Source: Aeromonas rivipollensis (GTDB lineage: Bacteria; Pseudomonadota; Gammaproteobacteria; Enterobacterales; Aeromonadaceae). Taken from it: a stretch of DNA of 64,000 nt. This document shows positions 63,261 to 64,000 of the stretch, in pieces. The notes beneath the pieces were generated by a model. It was given only the letters and a program-made list of their open reading frames with translations, had not been told where the DNA came from and did not search any database. The DNA is taken from contig NZ_JAAILA010000003.1 in assembly GCF_010974825.1 (NCBI RefSeq), positions 62,001 to 126,000 on the forward strand, read 5' to 3'. Numbering within the stretch: position 1 is the stretch's first letter; every line of letters begins with the position of its first letter. A program made the translations under genes and the position numbers.

Positions 63261-64000
63261 TCATGGCTGGCTGAAGTAGAGATCCTTGGTGGCGATCGCC
63301 CCCTTCAGGTTGCTGCTCGGCAGGCCGCGCAGGGCGGGGTCCACCAGCCTCATCTGGTTGTAGTGATAGACGGGGATGACAGGCATCTCCTCCATCAGCA
63401 GCTGTTCGGCCTTGCGGTAGAGCCCGCTTCGGGCGGCGCCATCCAGGGTGTCCGCGGCCTGCTGCAACAGGCCGTCGAAGGCCGGGTTGCAGTAGCCGCT
63501 CTCGTTCTGGGGATCCTGACAACGGAAACTGCCCAGCATGGACGAGGGCTCGACATAGTCACCAAACAAGAAGGAGCGAGCCAGCATGAAGTCGCCGCTG
63601 TCCTTGGCCACCTGATAGGCATTCCACTCCATGTTGTTGAGGCTGACCTCCACCCCCAGCGGCTTCCACATGGCCGCGACCGCCAGGGCCAGCTTCTTGT
63701 GGTTCTCCGAGGTGTTGTAGGTCAGTGTCAGCTTGAGGGGGTGGGCACTGTTGTAGCCCGCCGCCGTCAGCAGGGCGGCAGCCCTGGCCAGACGGGTCGG
63801 CATGTCCTCTAGGGCCAGCGCCGAACCCAGCTCTTCGTAATCCGGCATGCCGGGCAACAGGGACCAGGCCGGCCGCTCCCCCTGGCCGCTCACCTTCTCG
63901 GTCAGCAGGCGGCGATCTATGGCCATGGAGAGCGCCTGACGCACCCGCACATCCTGCAGCTCGGGGCGGCGCAGGTTGAAGGTATAGAGGTAGGTGCCCA
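63261..64000 (-). CDS. Peptide ABC transporter binding protein, OppA/MppA family (partial, N-terminal part outside window)
   Basis: The frame is open to the window edge and encodes the C-terminal ~246 residues of a family-5 solute-binding protein. YTFNLRRPELQDVRVRQALSMAIDRRLL is the diagnostic block of this family. Further conserved parts are AAALLTAAGYN and MEEMPVIPVYHYNQMRLVDPALRGL (parts quoted). The rest of the gene, including the signal peptide, lies beyond 64000. The peptide specificity cannot be told from this part. Confidence 0.9.
   Translation of the reverse strand, partial: GTYLYTFNLRRPELQDVRVRQALSMAIDRRLLTEKVSGQGERPAWSLLPGMPDYEELGSALALEDMPTRLARAAALLTAAGYNSAHPLKLTLTYNTSENHKKLALAVAAMWKPLGVEVSLNNMEWNAYQVAKDSGDFMLARSFLFGDYVEPSSMLGSFRCQDPQNESGYCNPAFDGLLQQAADTLDGAARSGLYRKAEQLLMEEMPVIPVYHYNQMRLVDPALRGLPSSNLKGAIATKDLYFSQP

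Overview
The window reads as a chromosomal segment of Aeromonas or a close gammaproteobacterial relative. The evidence is a high G+C content with strong GC3 bias; a Vibrio/Aeromonas-type flagellar regulon (flrA-flrB-flrC, cheV-cheR beside flgB-L, flgA and flgMN divergent); very long PstA and PstC permeases; and a uhpABC sensory system. No rRNA, CRISPR array, insertion sequence or prophage was seen.

Layout. 1-6 kb: 5' part of a ribosome-assembly GTPase (rbgA), a tandem pair of secreted alkaline phosphatases behind a Pho box, an exported unknown protein, a family-3 binding protein, and rnk with a structured leader. 6-10.7 kb: uhpABC (sugar-phosphate sensing) and a 7-TM diguanylate cyclase. 11-14 kb: a polar amino-acid ABC transporter. 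14-20 kb: a sterol-desaturase-like hydroxylase, a MetJ-box-controlled mmuM/APC-permease pair, a lipoprotein and a PaeA/CorC-type membrane protein. 20-26.8 kb: phoU-pstB-pstA-pstC behind a Pho box, then tadA with a duplicated head. 27-31 kb: tRNA-Pro(GGG), a partly A+T-rich gap with candidate micro-genes, and the glyoxylate genes aceB-aceA. 31-36.6 kb: hda, a DUF2066 protein, upp divergent from purM-purN, and a NIF3-like protein. 36.8-42 kb: the flagellar regulators flrC, flrB, flrA and a DUF2726 protein. 42-47.9 kb: gcvR, Pho-box ppk-ppx, and mgtE behind an M-box Mg2+ riboswitch. 48-62.7 kb: flgL-K-J-I-H-G-F, flgE-D-C-B, cheR-cheV, then divergent flgA and flgM-flgN, with clear sigma-54 and sigma-28 promoters. 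The window ends with yfcE and the C-terminal part of an OppA-type binding protein.

Regulation. PhoB-type boxes precede three separate phosphate loci (alkaline phosphatases, pst-phoU, ppk-ppx), so one phosphate-starvation circuit covers scavenging, uptake and polyphosphate metabolism. The flagellar genes follow the FlrA -> sigma-54/FlrC -> sigma-28 hierarchy.

Most unusual observation. Several same-strand gene junctions carry short tandem duplications of the stop/Shine-Dalgarno/start segment. The clearest are the ABC permease/ATPase junction (55 of 56 bases identical), pstB/phoU (66 of 80 bases over an 81-bp period), flgF/flgG (three ~40-bp copies) and the head of tadA. In several cases the duplication creates a micro-ORF that begins like the downstream gene, ends like the upstream gene, has its own ribosome binding site and stops at or near the true start. 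Weaker examples lie at pstA/pstB, flrB/flrC, uhpB/uhpC, flgC/flgD and ytfL/lipoprotein. Whether these are translated coupling relays or neutral slippage products cannot be decided from sequence alone.
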